Shown piece after piece: positions 22,786-34,493 of a DNA stretch of 64,000 nucleotides; the first letter of the stretch is position 1; every line of letters begins with the position of its first letter. Where the stretch lies: the NCBI GenBank assembly GCA_016508695.1, contig VNKQ01000017.1, forward strand, positions 124,001-188,000, given 5' to 3'. The translations under genes were made by a program, and so were the position numbers. Origin of the DNA: Hyphodiscus hymeniophilus. Lineage: Eukaryota > Ascomycota > Leotiomycetes > Helotiales > Hyphodiscaceae. Below the pieces are notes generated by a model. It had not been told where the DNA came from. It did no database searches and saw nothing but the letters and a program-made list of their open reading frames with translations.

Positions 22786-23265
22786 TGCATTTTCGAGAGT
22801 GAAGAATTAGAATCTGGAGAGGAAAGGAAGCAAGAATAGGACGAAAAGGTGGCACGCCTGCATTCCAGTTCCTGAGCCAAGCCACGAGCCAATGCGTCAC
22901 TTACAGGGATCTCAAGAAGGGGCACGTTTCACGTGATATCCTCCCTGACAACGATCTTCTTGTCTTGCCGACCAATACCAGATCATCTTCTCTTCACGCT
23001 TAACGGACGATTCACATTTATTGAAAGCTGATGCTTAAAGGCCCAGATGGGCGTTTTCTTCTGTAAGTTATGTACTTTACGTTATGCTTTGAGAGATGAG
23101 AAGATGCTGCTTGAAAGAGCTTATATACATTGAACGCCCAAATGACTCCATTTCTTTCCAGTGCTGGTGTTATGACTTCTATCGATCAAATAAAGTAAAT
23201 AAAGTATTCTAATTAATACAGGTACTACGATCTGTTGACCTGACCATCTTGCATGCCTCGCTCAG
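22786..23265. promoter_or_regulatory. Divergent promoter between CCZ1 and FMT1
   Basis: A 480-base spacer separates two outward-facing housekeeping genes. AT-rich DNA near 23190-23220 is the only visible compositional feature; no specific site was identified. Confidence 0.4.
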
Positions 23266-24757
23266 ATGTACTGGCGAACTCTCAAAATTCTCGCCAAGAG
23301 GCCAGCAACATCTCAACTAGAATCTTGGGTCTGTCAGAAAAGCTACTCTTCTCAAAACACGCATGCAAGAACAGTGGGGAAGTCATCAAAGCCGCTCCGG
23401 ATTCTGTTCTGTGGATCCGATGAGTTCAGCAGCGCTTCGCTGAGAGCGGTCTATGATGAGCAAAGGCGGGATCCAAATCTGATAGCGTCAATTGATGTTA
23501 TGTGTCGTCCCGGAAAGCCCTCTGGCAGGTCTTTAAAAACCATTCGCGAAGGTCTTTGATAAGATATGGGTCTGGGGATATGGCTGATGGTTTCCAGTAC
23601 CAATCAAAGCCGTGGCAGAAGAATTGGGCCTTCCTGTTCATACGAGAGATACTTTTACAGGGTGGGATGTAAGTGAAATATCAAAATGAAATTGCGCAGA
23701 ATACTGAAATCCCACAGTCACCCAAACCCCAAGGCCAATCCATCAATCTCATCATAGCCGTCTCATTTGGGCTCTTTGTCCCTCCAAGAATACTCAGAAG
23801 TGCCGAATATGGAGGTCTTAATGTGCATCCCTCCATATTGCCCAAGTAATCTCGCACTACCTCATCGTATGCATTATTCATTCTAATCTGTTCGCCAGCT
23901 TTCGAGGACCAGCGCCCCTCCAATACACCATCATGACTGGCGCCCACCACTGTGGTGTTACACTCCAAACTCTCGATGAGAAGAGTTTCGACCACGGGAC
24001 CATCCTAGCCCACACACAACATCTGCCGATTCCACTAGGGAAACATTGCAAATACCCTGACCTCCTATCTTTCATCACACCCATAGCTGCTTCTTTACTC
24101 GTCGACGGACTCCGGAGCAGAGTATTCGTACCCCCTCTCATCAACAAGGGTGGGCTGGTTGCCACCACAACGACGGAGCAGACTGGAGGAGTGAATATCA
24201 GAAAAATAATCACCGCTCCGCTCCACGCCCCGAAGATCACTTCCGCTGACAAGCGAATCAATTGGAAGGATGAGAGCGTCATCCCTATCGAACGGCGCCA
24301 TCGAGCTCTTGGTCGATTGTGGACGGAGGTATTATTTGACCCAGAGACGAAGAAACGTATCTTTTTTGAAGATATGGAATTAGTTGATATGCCGGAAGCA
24401 ATTACCTCGCTGATGGCAAAGAGAAAAGAGACGGAAACGGGCTTGGTTGAGGGAAGCGAGGAGAGGACCACGGTCAGATTCTTGGCGATAAGTCCGAAGA
24501 CAGCAAAGGAGAATCCCCGACCCAGGTTCTTCGTCAGTGATGGGGATGCTATCATCGTTGCTTGTAAGGGTGGAGCTTTCAGGGCGAAGTATATCACTGT
24601 CGAGGGAAAGGGGAGACAGCATGCGAGTAGGGCTTTCGGGGGAGTAGAGGAGTGGGAGCAGTGGGACATAAGGTCGGACAAATTCAAACTGTTTTTGACG
24701 CCGAAGCGCGCACAGGTAGATGAAGGCTTGGGGTTGGCTCAAAAGGTAGGGGCTTAG
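23266..24757 (+). CDS. FMT1: Methionyl-tRNA formyltransferase, mitochondrial
   Basis: Four exons, 23266-23551, 23598-23668, 23718-23845 and 23899-24757, give 447 aa. A basic N-terminal leader (MYWRTLKILAKRPATS) suits mitochondrial import. The formyltransferase domain follows: RILFCGSDEFSSASL, PIKAVAEELGLPVH, INLIIAVSFGLFVPPRIL, then GGLNVHPSILPNFRGPAPLQ with the substrate-binding Ser-Leu-Leu-Pro-type loop (here SILP), and the C-terminal domain. It formylates initiator Met-tRNA for mitochondrial translation. Exon joins at each site recreate conserved residues, which supports the model. Confidence 0.85.
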
Positions 24758-25247
24758 AAAAATCGTGGGAGTGGCTGAAGTATGGACTGAACGGGTTGAG
24801 AGGGTCGGTGGAGATGAGGTTACTTACGTACGAATATGGTATGGAAGTGGATGATGAAAAGGATGAGAGGATTCAGACTTTGAGCGCAACTTCGGGGCTA
24901 CATGCTTTGTTTTCAAACTTTGTCTCGTTGACTAGTATTGACAGGAAGGGACCGTCGTCAAGATTAAATCCGTTTCCCAATTCTGAGGTGTATTGGTAGT
25001 TTGAGGTGTGTAGCCGCCAACTTGAGTATGGCTATTACAAGAAATAGCTTCCATGAACTCGACATACTAATCAATATCCGAAAGATAAAACAAATACCAT
25101 TGAGGCAAAACCATCAAAGCATCAGGAAACACTCATAAAATCCAACCGCCAAAGACAGCAAATAATCCAAAGCCGTTCCATACGACCGATCAGCACCAGC
25201 CGATCTATACTCCGCGCTGAACTGAAGCAAATCATACCCATAAAAGC
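24758..25247. other. Convergent 3' spacer between FMT1 and the SAP-domain gene
   Basis: A 204-base open frame at 24796-24999 lacks recognisable features. The rest is AT-rich 3' flank of two converging genes. Confidence 0.4.
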
Positions 25248-26007
25248 CTAAATAGCGGCCTTCTTGACGCCAAATATATCATCCACCATACCACTCAAAA
25301 TCTCCTTAATAACACCGGGCTCCTTTAAGGCCTTCAAAGGAGTATTACCAAAGCCCTTCGTCAAACTACTCAGATCGACATCCACACCATCGTTCCCTAC
25401 AACCTCGCTCAACGCTGCTGGAGCAACGCGCTCGGGATGTGCGGCCACGATGTGAATCTCGGATTTCAAGACAGGAGTGTCGAAGGCTTCAGCAGCATGG
25501 GCGGAGTTGGCGGAGCGGTCAGGGGAGTAGTTGTCTGGAAGGAGAGGAACTCGAATCCTGGCGAAGGGGTTGGTGGGAGGCTCTTCTGGGGTCTCGGGGA
25601 AGACGAAGAAATCCATGTTTGAGGAGTCGTGTGCGGCTTGTGCGGGTGCTGAGGTGCGGAAGCCTTGCATTGGAGGAATAGGCTTGAAGATCGGAGACGT
25701 CGGGCGGTGGCCTACGGAGGAGTGGAAACCACGATCATGGCTTACAAGACGCTCAACGAGCTGATTTGTTTGTTAATTGACAATTTGGAGTATATGGGAA
25801 GTTTCCATTGCGATTTACCTCGGTCTTCAAGCCCCTGGTGTTCAATTGCCGTTTAGTGCACTCGGCCTCGAGTTCCGCGAGTTTGCGGGGTAAGTACTGC
25901 GTTGTATGGCGGGAGTGTTCGAGATGTCCAGATGAACGGGCGACTGTTGAACTCATGCTTCGGATAGCATGGTTAAATCTGTGAACTGGAGGTGTAATTC
26001 TTGACAT
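25248..26007 (-). CDS. AIM34: SAP-domain protein, AIM34-like, probably mitochondrial
   Basis: Two exons, 26007-25819 and 25760-25248, with a 58-nt intron, give 233 aa. The N-terminus MSRITPPVHRFNHAIRSMSS is basic and hydroxylated, fitting a mitochondrial presequence. A SAP motif spans about residues 38-72: YLPRKLAELEAECTKRQLNT and then RGLKTELVERLVSHD, completed across the splice site. The remainder has an FFVFPETPEE patch and the end GMVDDIFGVKKAAI. Yeast Aim34 is a mitochondrial SAP-domain protein of unknown function. Assignment to that family rests on the SAP motif and leader, so the symbol is tentative. Confidence 0.65.
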
Positions 26008-27445
26008 GGTGTGGTTTGATGTTTGAGTTGGGAAAGTTGGGGAGAAGATGTTGAATGCTCTCGATATTGAGGCTTGAGCGGCAGATGTGAGGTGGGTCGA
26101 ATGGGGATTGATAGAGCAGCAGGGAAGAACACAACAGAGAAGGTAGATGATGAATAGATTGATAAGGCACGAGGAGGACGAGGAGTGAAAGGAGGAAAAA
26201 GGGGAAGGAGGTCTGCGACTTAAGATATACGGACTGTATTTGAGTAACAGAGGCACGTCTTGGGATGGCATGCTGCAGGGATAGGAGCTCAACTAGGCAC
26301 ACGGGCCAACTCAACCATTGCACCGGACACCGGCGGTGAGCTTCCTCAATCCCCACCCCTTCTCCCTTTCCCCTTCACTTCATACCTGCTTATTATTAGT
26401 CTCTTCAACATGCCATACTCGCTGCATCAGTCGACGGGACGTGGGGCCAGAGAATTGACTGCATCAAGCTTCTCTTCACCGCTTTGATGTTGGCAAGCCG
26501 TCTCTCCTCTCTCGCTGCTTTTTGCTAAGCTGAGGCAGCCGAATCTTCAACAAATTGCTCTCAAGGGTACAGTAAAGTTCCCAGGCCTGGTATCCGGGTA
26601 CCTCAAGGAGTCAAGGTAGATCCCGTTGGCCAGTGCAGCACTACAAGTACCGGCCCCCACCCAATCGTGCTCCCGTAGTTAGGCGAAGGGGTCCCAGCAG
26701 AGGAGACGCCTGCTGACAACTAATAAGACATTGGTCGCCGAAGCTCTTTATGAGAGAGAGAGAGAGAGCGCGCGAGGGTTCTTTTTCTAATCAGACGTAG
26801 AGACCTCGGCCTATTTGGATTGTGGACCTTAGGCAGATCGTCGTTCCCCCGCATATGGCTTCCTCTGCTGTTTGCAAGCGAGGTCCAAATCTCTAGTGCC
26901 AAGTACTCTCGACTATCAGAACAATGTAGGAGTAGTCATGAGCGAATGATCCTTCGAAGAAATTCGAGAAACTAACAAGGCGGGCTCTCGACCTTTTGAC
27001 AGCGCCGGGAAGTTCTCACGTCGAGCATCCCCAGTACTTCATGAGGAGTGGCTACCTCATCAAGTGACAACCTTGCTCCAGAAGATTGCGAATACACTCG
27101 CACCAGAAGTGTTTTGAAACATTCGAGGCTCATTGGATGATGTGTCATTAGACGGCCAAGATAATATCTCAAAGGGTATCCCCACGTACACTCGGTCATG
27201 CTTGATACAGACAGATCAGACCTTCCGACCCGAACTCTACGCAAGATGCATATGAGACTTCGTACAATGACGACTCGCTCCCACACAGAGATACGGCCAC
27301 TTTACTGCTCAATCGCGGCACTTCTCCTGTATCTGGATCTCTTACCACGGTCCGGTGTATGATCTCTTCTGCCTCCCCATTTGATGGCCCATACCTGAGT
27401 ACGCCTGTATTTTTGCGACATAGAAAATCCGCCCTGTCTATCCTC
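26008..27445. other. Spacer with a short GA microsatellite
   Basis: A (GA)n run lies at about 26751-26768, followed by GCGCGCGAG. A minus-strand frame at 26972-27286 shows no family motif. Nothing else recognised in 1.4 kb. Confidence 0.45.
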
Positions 27446-28811
27446 TCAGTCAGACTTCCAGTGCTCTGTCAAACTCCCGTCATAATCCTCCTTGCCCAGA
27501 TAAAGCTCCAATGCATATAATGCCATTGTTGCGGCAACATTGATCCATCTCCAAATATTCCCTCCAGCATCTCCACCTTGCAGAGTCCACCACTCTGTTC
27601 CATTACCTTCCCCTGACGTAGTAGCAAAATGCTGCATCAGCAAGCTAGTGTAGACAGCAACCAGAATCGATGGGCTAAACCAGCTAAGCAAGCCTAGAAT
27701 CTTGCCAGCTCCGTCACTATCCTCAAGACTCGGTTCTTGAGACAGTGCCCGAGCTCCGGACTCACGAACAGCAGGTATTATTCGCGTGGCCGCGTAGAAC
27801 ACAAATATTCGATAGGCGAGAGAGATGATGACTGAGGGTGTGATGGTCTGGAAAGCCGCATATAGGAAAGTGAACCCCGAATGTACCGCTGAAGGTAGCG
27901 TTGAAAGTACATAGATCAAAGTCGAATATGACGCCATGATAATTGGAGGAAATGGAGGAAATTCCGGTTGTGTAGGAGGTGGCGGAGGCTCCGATGTTGA
28001 GGTTGGCATGTAGTCCGTAAAAATCTGGTAGATACATAGAACAACATATGCAAATAGCAACGAGCTCTCTACTGGATTCCCTCGGCCACTCCCAATCCCC
28101 CAAGCACACAGGAAAACTGCACAGGTGATTGTGACGCCGATCAGTGTGGCGTCAACATTGCCGATCTCTGGGAAGGTGGTAATTCGCCAGAGGAAGTACA
28201 CAGAACTGGATATTATGGAGGCCGACAAAACGAGCAATCCGATCTGTGTTCAGTCAGTTATGCACAGATCTTGGTGTGACGGAAAAGCTAAATACCATCC
28301 AGGTATCACTGCGACGGTTCACAAGCCATCTGGTGATTTGTCCCGCAGCTTGTATCACCAACAAGCTGCAGAAGCCTTCTGCTAGCTGGAAAAACGGTGT
28401 GGAGTATCTCAGAAGCTTGTCCCAGGTTCCAATAGTCATCATCTCCAGTAGACCTCCAGAGCCAAATATCCATTCCTTCACGCTTGAATTTTGTGCACGC
28501 TTCCCGTCAAATGTTCTTGCTACCCAGTCCCCACTAGCACTCGCATCCACCGCAAACCGATTCATACTCCATATCAATAGGCCGGGTATGAGTACCCACT
28601 GTGCAATTCCGATCATCTTAACCAGTGCCCATCTTATTCGTGAATTATCAGGCGTCGCAAGCCTGACCGTCGAGTAGAAGAAATAGAAGTAGAATAGTGA
28701 CAGCGAGAACGCCAGGCCACACTCACGTCCGCCGACATCGAAGGCGATAGGTATTGAGAGGATTATCGAAAGGAGGAAGATCGCAGAAGAGATGACGCGA
28801 AAGAACCACAT
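27446..28811 (-). CDS. ICE2: ICE2 family ER membrane protein
   Basis: Two exons, 28811-28296 and 28243-27446, give 437 aa with about 8-9 hydrophobic spans. The N-terminus MWFFRVISSAIFLLSIILSI and the diagnostic block TPFFQLAEGFCSLLVIQAAG, then QITRWLVNRRSDTWMIGLL joined over the intron, are typical of ICE2. In yeast Ice2 sits in the endoplasmic reticulum, affects cortical ER inheritance and lipid metabolism, and links lipid droplets to the ER. A proline-rich luminal or cytosolic loop (SEPPPPPTQPEFPPFPPI) is visible. The protein is complete. Confidence 0.82.
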
Positions 28812-29796
28812 CAGCGCAGTAGGCGCCGAGCGTGCGTTGAAGCGCGCCCAGCCTGCTGTGCGTTTCGAAGACCTTTCAAGATACTGTCCAGTTCGCGAAC
28901 TGTAAAGAACACGCTGAGTTGCTGGGTTCGCTGCGGCTTCGTTCGGTTACGCTGTCGAGGTGTTGATCCCAATTGTTTGATCTCAAGAAAAGATCTGGAT
29001 CTGGAAGAAAGCTCTCTTATCAGCGGGTAGGAGCGTTTTCTTATCAACCGACGCGTGAAGAGAGATGTTGTAGTCGGAGGAGCGGTGTGCTGTGCTACCT
29101 GGAGCTACCTGGAAGGTGGCTATTCGACTCTGCGAGATTTGAGATGGAGGGTCTCCGAATATGATGCACCAGATGGCAGACGCCTAATGCCCTACTACTG
29201 TGAAGAGGGTAGCCCAATGACTGATCGCGTGTGGAAGAACTGGGATATCTAACCCTGAGATCGCCAAAAGGTGCAGGCAGGCAGGCCAAAGTCAAATTCG
29301 ATTGCAGATGCGGCCAGCTTTCGGGAGGATCCCAACGACTTCTAGGAACGCTGCAGATGCCGGAGAATGCTTCGCTAGAAGAAGTAGAGAAGAAGAGGAA
29401 GAACGATCAGGTTTCAATGAGCACATGCAATTAATTATGAGTAAAGTGTCTTCGCGTGGATGAAATTGTTAGTACTCCCTTTTAGGAATGGGCTCGCTGC
29501 CCCGCATAAAAGGCGGTCAGAATATTCCGGGTCCAGATGCCAGGTAAGATCGTTGCCCTGAGTCGTGTTTGATCGGAGAGGAAATATAGCTTCTGACCCT
29601 GAACACTTACACAAGCAGACCTTGATCTGCTCAAGAGAGGGGGAGTCATGTATCTTATCAAGTGGCGAGGTTTTAAAATAATATTCTTGGGCTTTGGTTC
29701 GAATATCTATGAGTCCACCCCCTGGATAGCAATAACTTTTGCCTTCGAACGCCTTACGTCCATTCACGAATCCAGCAGCAAGCATGCTTTGATTGT
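28812..29796. other. Spacer between ICE2 and MYG1
   Basis: The 5' flank of ICE2 and the 3' flank of MYG1 meet here. A remnant resembling the MYG1 C-terminus (29736-29785) is listed separately. Frames around 29055-29434 lack family features. Confidence 0.4.
29736..29785 (-). pseudogene. Short diverged copy of the MYG1 C-terminal coding segment
   Basis: Minus-strand frame reads LAAGFVNGRKAFEGKS, which parallels HAAGFIGGNKTFEGAR near the end of MYG1 about 90 bases upstream. A 12-base stretch (GCTGCTGGATTC) is identical. It looks like a partial tandem duplication that has decayed. Confidence 0.4.
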
Positions 29797-30900
29797 CTAT
29801 GACTCAACTGCCTTGACAGCCATGGTCCTTGCTCCCTCAAATGTCTTATTGCCTCCAATGAATCCAGCAGCGTGCACAAACACTCCACCTGGTACTCCCG
29901 TAACCTCGTCCAGCTGACTATCCCTAACACCTCTCCATGTTTCCGGCAATGGCTTTCTGCTCTGGAAAGAATCCTTAGTGACGGGTACAGCCTGTATCCT
30001 CCACTTGGCATCTGGTGTTGGCTTCTCTGGGTACAACACGTAAAGGACCTTCTTGTCTCCAGCCTCTGCACTCTCCTCTAAGGTATAGAGATGGTCCTTC
30101 CATGGAACAGACAGTCCTTCAAACACCAAGATCCTTCCCTCGGCATCGTACTGGAATCGGTCTGCGTATGCCTTGCGTACGATATCCCGAGCCGGGAGCC
30201 ATGCTTTAATATAGTATTGAAGGTCTCGCGCAAACTCCTCGCCCATTCTTGTGCTCGCTGTGAGGAACTTTTCATCTTCGAATTGTTGTGCCTGAACAGG
30301 ATCTGTGGGGGTCGGGTCATTCCAGTTGGGATTTAATCTCGAGACCATCGCGCCCAAGGAAAATCCACCATCGCTAAATCGCTTCTCCAAACCAGCCGCG
30401 TCAATGCCCTTTGGATCATATACAGAAATACCATTGTCGTTCGCATCGACCGCTTCGATAAAACTCTGGTAAATCTTCTCCCAGATAATCTTGACCTCTT
30501 CCGCTTCTTCTGGGACACCTAGATGTTGTGCAATGATTGCCTTGCCAAAGTGCATGTAAACCAAGCCTGCACTGGAAAGCTTTGTAGAACGGTTGGGGAA
30601 TGTAGTATCGAAGGTTCGTTGGTGATGATCATATCGATTTACGGAGGCATCGTATTCACCACCAACATCAACCACAGTATGGCACGTTTCGAGTAGCTTG
30701 GGGTCGCGGGTTCGAATCAACTGAGAGTCTTTATATGTTGGCAGAAGGCGAAGCATGTAGACAGCTAGGGCCTCGTCAGCATGGAAGTGACCATTATGAG
30801 TCCCAATGCTGATATGGGAGGTCTTTAGCTTCTTTGTCGCTGATTCTGCCATCTTGAAGATATTTCGAAGCATGTGTTTGTGGAAGGAAGTTCGGAACAT
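29797..30900 (-). CDS. MYG1: MYG1 family protein (DHH-type 3'-5' RNA exonuclease)
   Basis: A single uninterrupted exon encodes 367 aa. The first 16 residues (MFRTSFHKHMLRNIFK) resemble a mitochondrial leader, and a second Met at residue 17 starts a nuclear/cytosolic-type form, as known for animal MYG1, which is dual-located. The UPF0160/MYG1 signatures are clear: ISIGTHNGHFHADEALAVYM, RYDHHQRTFD with the Asp-His-His motif, and HAAGFIGGNKTFEGA near the end. The metal-binding His and Asp residues are present. Role: RNA exonuclease linking nuclear and mitochondrial RNA processing in the family. Confidence 0.87.
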   Translation of the reverse strand: MFRTSFHKHMLRNIFKMAESATKKLKTSHISIGTHNGHFHADEALAVYMLRLLPTYKDSQLIRTRDPKLLETCHTVVDVGGEYDASVNRYDHHQRTFDTTFPNRSTKLSSAGLVYMHFGKAIIAQHLGVPEEAEEVKIIWEKIYQSFIEAVDANDNGISVYDPKGIDAAGLEKRFSDGGFSLGAMVSRLNPNWNDPTPTDPVQAQQFEDEKFLTASTRMGEEFARDLQYYIKAWLPARDIVRKAYADRFQYDAEGRILVFEGLSVPWKDHLYTLEESAEAGDKKVLYVLYPEKPTPDAKWRIQAVPVTKDSFQSRKPLPETWRGVRDSQLDEVTGVPGGVFVHAAGFIGGNKTFEGARTMAVKAVES

Positions 30901-31255
30901 GAAAGGCTTGGATTAGCGTATTCCTTAGCGCTGTTCCAGCCTCCTCGAACGAGGCTGAGAAACTTCCCAAAGACTTCTCCTAAAATCGCAACTGTGTCTG
31001 GCAATGTTTCAGAGTGTTTCAAATATTGGATCCAAGTCGTTTGAAGCAGATGAGCCAGCCTTTCACTCTAGATCTTCCGAGGCATTCCAAAGATTAGACC
31101 GTCAACACACCTTTGTAGCACATTTTGACTTGAGCCAAGTAAGTCCTGTGCGAAATATATCTTTTTGCATTTCTATCATCCAGACCACCATTCGCATGTA
31201 TGGTCATGCATTATAAGACGCCAAACTAACTCCTAGCAATGCTATGTCCATTTCA
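30901..31255. other. Short spacer between MYG1 start and KEX1 end
   Basis: MYG1 promoter and KEX1 3' flank (both genes on the minus strand). No other element recognised. Confidence 0.4.
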
Positions 31256-33303
31256 TCACTTCTCACTCTCCCCGTTCTTGCCATTAAGATGACCATTTCC
31301 CTTCTCTGCCTCATCGTCACTCGCACTGCCAACACTATACCGATCTCTTTCCATTTCCTCCGTTGGAGTTTGCACATGCAGCTCGTCCAATTCGCTCTCA
31401 TCAAAGTCTGCTGCTTCCACATCCCTATTCGATCTCTTGTTCCTGAAATTATCGAATCCCATACCACCTCTTGCGCCGTTTCTAGCACCTCCAAGTGACA
31501 ACGGCGTCTCACCACCGAACACGCCCTTATATCCAGCTCGTGCACGGCGGTCTCTCCACACATAGTAGCCCCATGCCGCAGCGGCGATGGCAACAATAAC
31601 CAATGCAACCTCTCCAGACTTGTAATAGGCATGCCATTTAGCATCCTCCAGCTTAACTTGCTCAGCCTCCTCTGCGACAGTACTGTTAGGATGGCCTCCT
31701 ACAGAAGTCTCAAGACCCTTCTCTCCATCAATGCGACTGTCTGCCGGAACACCGCCAATGCTTGCAATGTCCACTTTCATGAATCGATCAAGCATATCGC
31801 GGCTTCGCCTTGCAAAATCGAACGGAACCATGTGTGAAGAGTTATAGAAGAGGACGTAGGTGAGGTTTCTGGCTTCTTGCCAGAAGCCCGCGGGCTGCCC
31901 TTCAAATGTCCAATCTCGACGTGGCGCCCATGTGCCTGGTGAAATCTCGAAGCCTCTGCCTCCACCCCATTGCATATTACTGATCAACTCCTCCGTACCG
32001 ATATGGTTGCAGATGAGATCTTGGTCGCCGGAGAATAGCAAGGCGGGAACGTCTGTAATGAGATCTGGGAGCATCTGCACAGAAGGTTTCGAGTTTTTAG
32101 CCCGGAAAGCACCGCCAACGGCACCATTGCATTCCACCCAGCCAGTCCTCTTTCCTGCATCAATGTGGAGAGCGTCGGTGACATCCTTTCGGCGCAAATA
32201 GGGAGTCACATCTACCAAATCCGGAGGCCAGTTCATACCACAGCTGGGATATGAGTCCTTCAGTCGGACATCATACATGTTGAAGCATTGACCCTTATTT
32301 TGGGTCTCTCGAAGGATATCCTGCAAGATCTGTTCGCACACTGAAAGTTCGACAATATTATTACCTCCGTCCTGGTTCATGGCTTTGACGCAAATCGCTT
32401 GCTGCGATTCCAATTTGTTTGCAACTTCGGAGCCACGTTGAACCAACCCCTTCTCATATGCGAATGACAAATAAGACATGTATTGCTCTTCGGGTGAGAT
32501 CCAACCGTTTCCAATGAGCATGCCTTTGAGATTCCATGGGTGCCTTGCTCCGGCTTTATTCCGATCGACAATGGCTTTGGAGATATAAGGAATATGTTGG
32601 CCCGCATACGATTCTCCCGCAATATAGATCTTCATATAGTCAGTCATTGGGAGTGGCAAAAGTTGTTGTGCTACTCACATCATCATGCTCATACTGCGGA
32701 AATATAGCAAACCACTTCTCCAGAAAATCGATGAACTGGCCTGCCATTTCCGGCAGTTCGTGAACGTAGCTATCAGTATCCACGAAACTGAATCCAGTCC
32801 CGACCGGATTATCAACGAACAGGATATTTGCGAACTCATCCCAAGATCCATCATTGTATTCGAGTTTGGGACCTTTCGACTCGTCCTTCACTCGGTAAGG
32901 TCCAATCTCCATCAACGCTCCATCTTCAGAACTGCATCCCGGACCTCCATTGAGCCATATTACCGTTCGTTGTCTGTTCGCGATGTGTCTATTTTCAAAG
33001 TGCCAGAAGAATAAGTTGCCATTATGCTCGGGTGTGACCTCGATGTGACTATAGATGTCCGCGTCAGCTCATGTCCAGGTCGCAAATAAAGCCTTTCAGA
33101 GCCATGGGAACCCACCCAGCATGCATCTTCAGTAGCGGTCCATCAGGAGCTCCAGGTAACGAATGTACAAAGTAATCCGCAGCCGTCTTGTCTGCCAGGC
33201 CTTTCGAGGGCAGAAGCGACATTGAGAGCAAACCCCATATCGTCAACGCTTCGGAAGTAGTTCCCTTCCTCGGACGATTCGAAGAGGAGGGGTAGAATCG
33301 CAT
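31256..33303 (-). CDS. KEX1: Pheromone-processing serine carboxypeptidase KEX1
   Basis: Three exons, 33303-33116, 33048-32679 and 32629-31256, give 643 aa. A signal sequence lies in the first 37 residues (hydrophobic LTIWGLLSMSLLP). The S10 catalytic set is complete: Ser about 193 in IAGESYAGQHIPY, Asp about 390 in GDQDLICN, His about 452 in NSSHMVPFD. The substrate-binding WLNGGPGCSSEDGAL is present. A membrane span (ALVIVAIAAAAWGYYVW, about 528-544) is followed by an acidic cytosolic tail, the layout of Golgi KEX1. It trims C-terminal Lys/Arg from secreted peptides after Kex2 cutting. The ATG at 33303 is preferred, because the longer frame upstream starts at a non-ATG codon. Confidence 0.88.
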
Positions 33304-34493
33304 CTTGGATGCGGTCCTGTAGATGAGTGGGTATATTATTGAGGTCGCAAGAGTGCGGTTGTAGGTTGTTTGTTCGGAGCATGTGTCCCTTGTCGAATAC
33401 GCTTGGGCGTACGTAAGCTTAAGGTACGCAAGCACCAGCAAGTACTGTACTGTACGGATAAGTAAGGATCCAGAGCGCCCAGAATAGCACGTGGCTGTCA
33501 GGATCAGGATTGATTCGTGCGTACGCCAGCTTCCTTATATACACTCAAAAAGTAAGGATTCCACGCTGATGATAGCTTTCTTCGCCATGAACGAAGCAGA
33601 ATCGACTGATTTTAATGTAAAATGTCTTTGTTGCAGTTCTGTCTTACCTACCAATCGGCCACCAAGGACACGACAAAGACTGGATCCGGCTCGACATCTC
33701 GCCGCCCAACAACGAACATGCTCGCCTGCAAGAATCGTACTTCTTAAACAACTACAACTATTTTTGGCTCACTGTTTCCTGCACCAGCTGGCTGGTGGCG
33801 GCTGAAAAAGCTTCTATCTTGAGGGCAGTCTCGGAACCGTCGCACCTGATTCGAGGGGCTTTTGCGTCATGATTATGGTTCTGAAGCTTGATCAGTTCCA
33901 AGAGGAGTTTGACAATTCGATCATACAGGGTCACATAATTCCCGAGTCTACGTTCTACGAGCCTTGGACAAGCTTATATAGTTCATTCAACGTCGTAGTC
34001 ACTCAGGTCAGACGCAAGATTCGGACCTTCGGGGGCATTGCCATCGGATTATAATGAATAAAATTGAGGTTACCTTTTTGATTTTCTACCAAACTCCTTA
34101 TGTTCAAGGCTGCTGGTATGCTTCAACCAACGTTGGCAGCTGTTACAGGCTAATGTACCTTCGTAGTCTCTGACGAAGTGCAGGTCCAGCGACCGACACC
34201 TGAACAAGAGTGGGACGTCAATGTTTTCATCAAAACAATTGGTATAATACGCTGGGGTTCCAGCGTCAAAATGATCTCTTTCGAATGATCTATTGATCTT
34301 TTACCTTATAGATAGATACCTTCCAGGTAGAAACTTGGGTCCTCGTCCAGAATAGAAGTACAGTCATACCACATTTGCTAAGGACTTTCTCTTTGCAAAG
34401 AAGCTCCGTACTTCTCGCTCGGCAACTCTGCCAACACCATCACATTTTCGACAGGTCCGACCCCAGGCTCTATTTTTCTGGTATCATAGATGA
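33304..34493. other. Spacer with no recognised gene
   Basis: Between the KEX1 start and the SFM1 end (both minus). Frames at 33491-33805 and 33869-34054 have no family features. Nothing else seen. Confidence 0.45.

Noticed and set aside
26972..27286. 104-codon minus-strand frame
   Set aside because: No recognisable motif and no splice partners.
33304..33441. Longer N-terminus for KEX1
   Set aside because: The longer frame starts at TTG and the added residues hide the signal sequence; ATG at 33303 is preferred.
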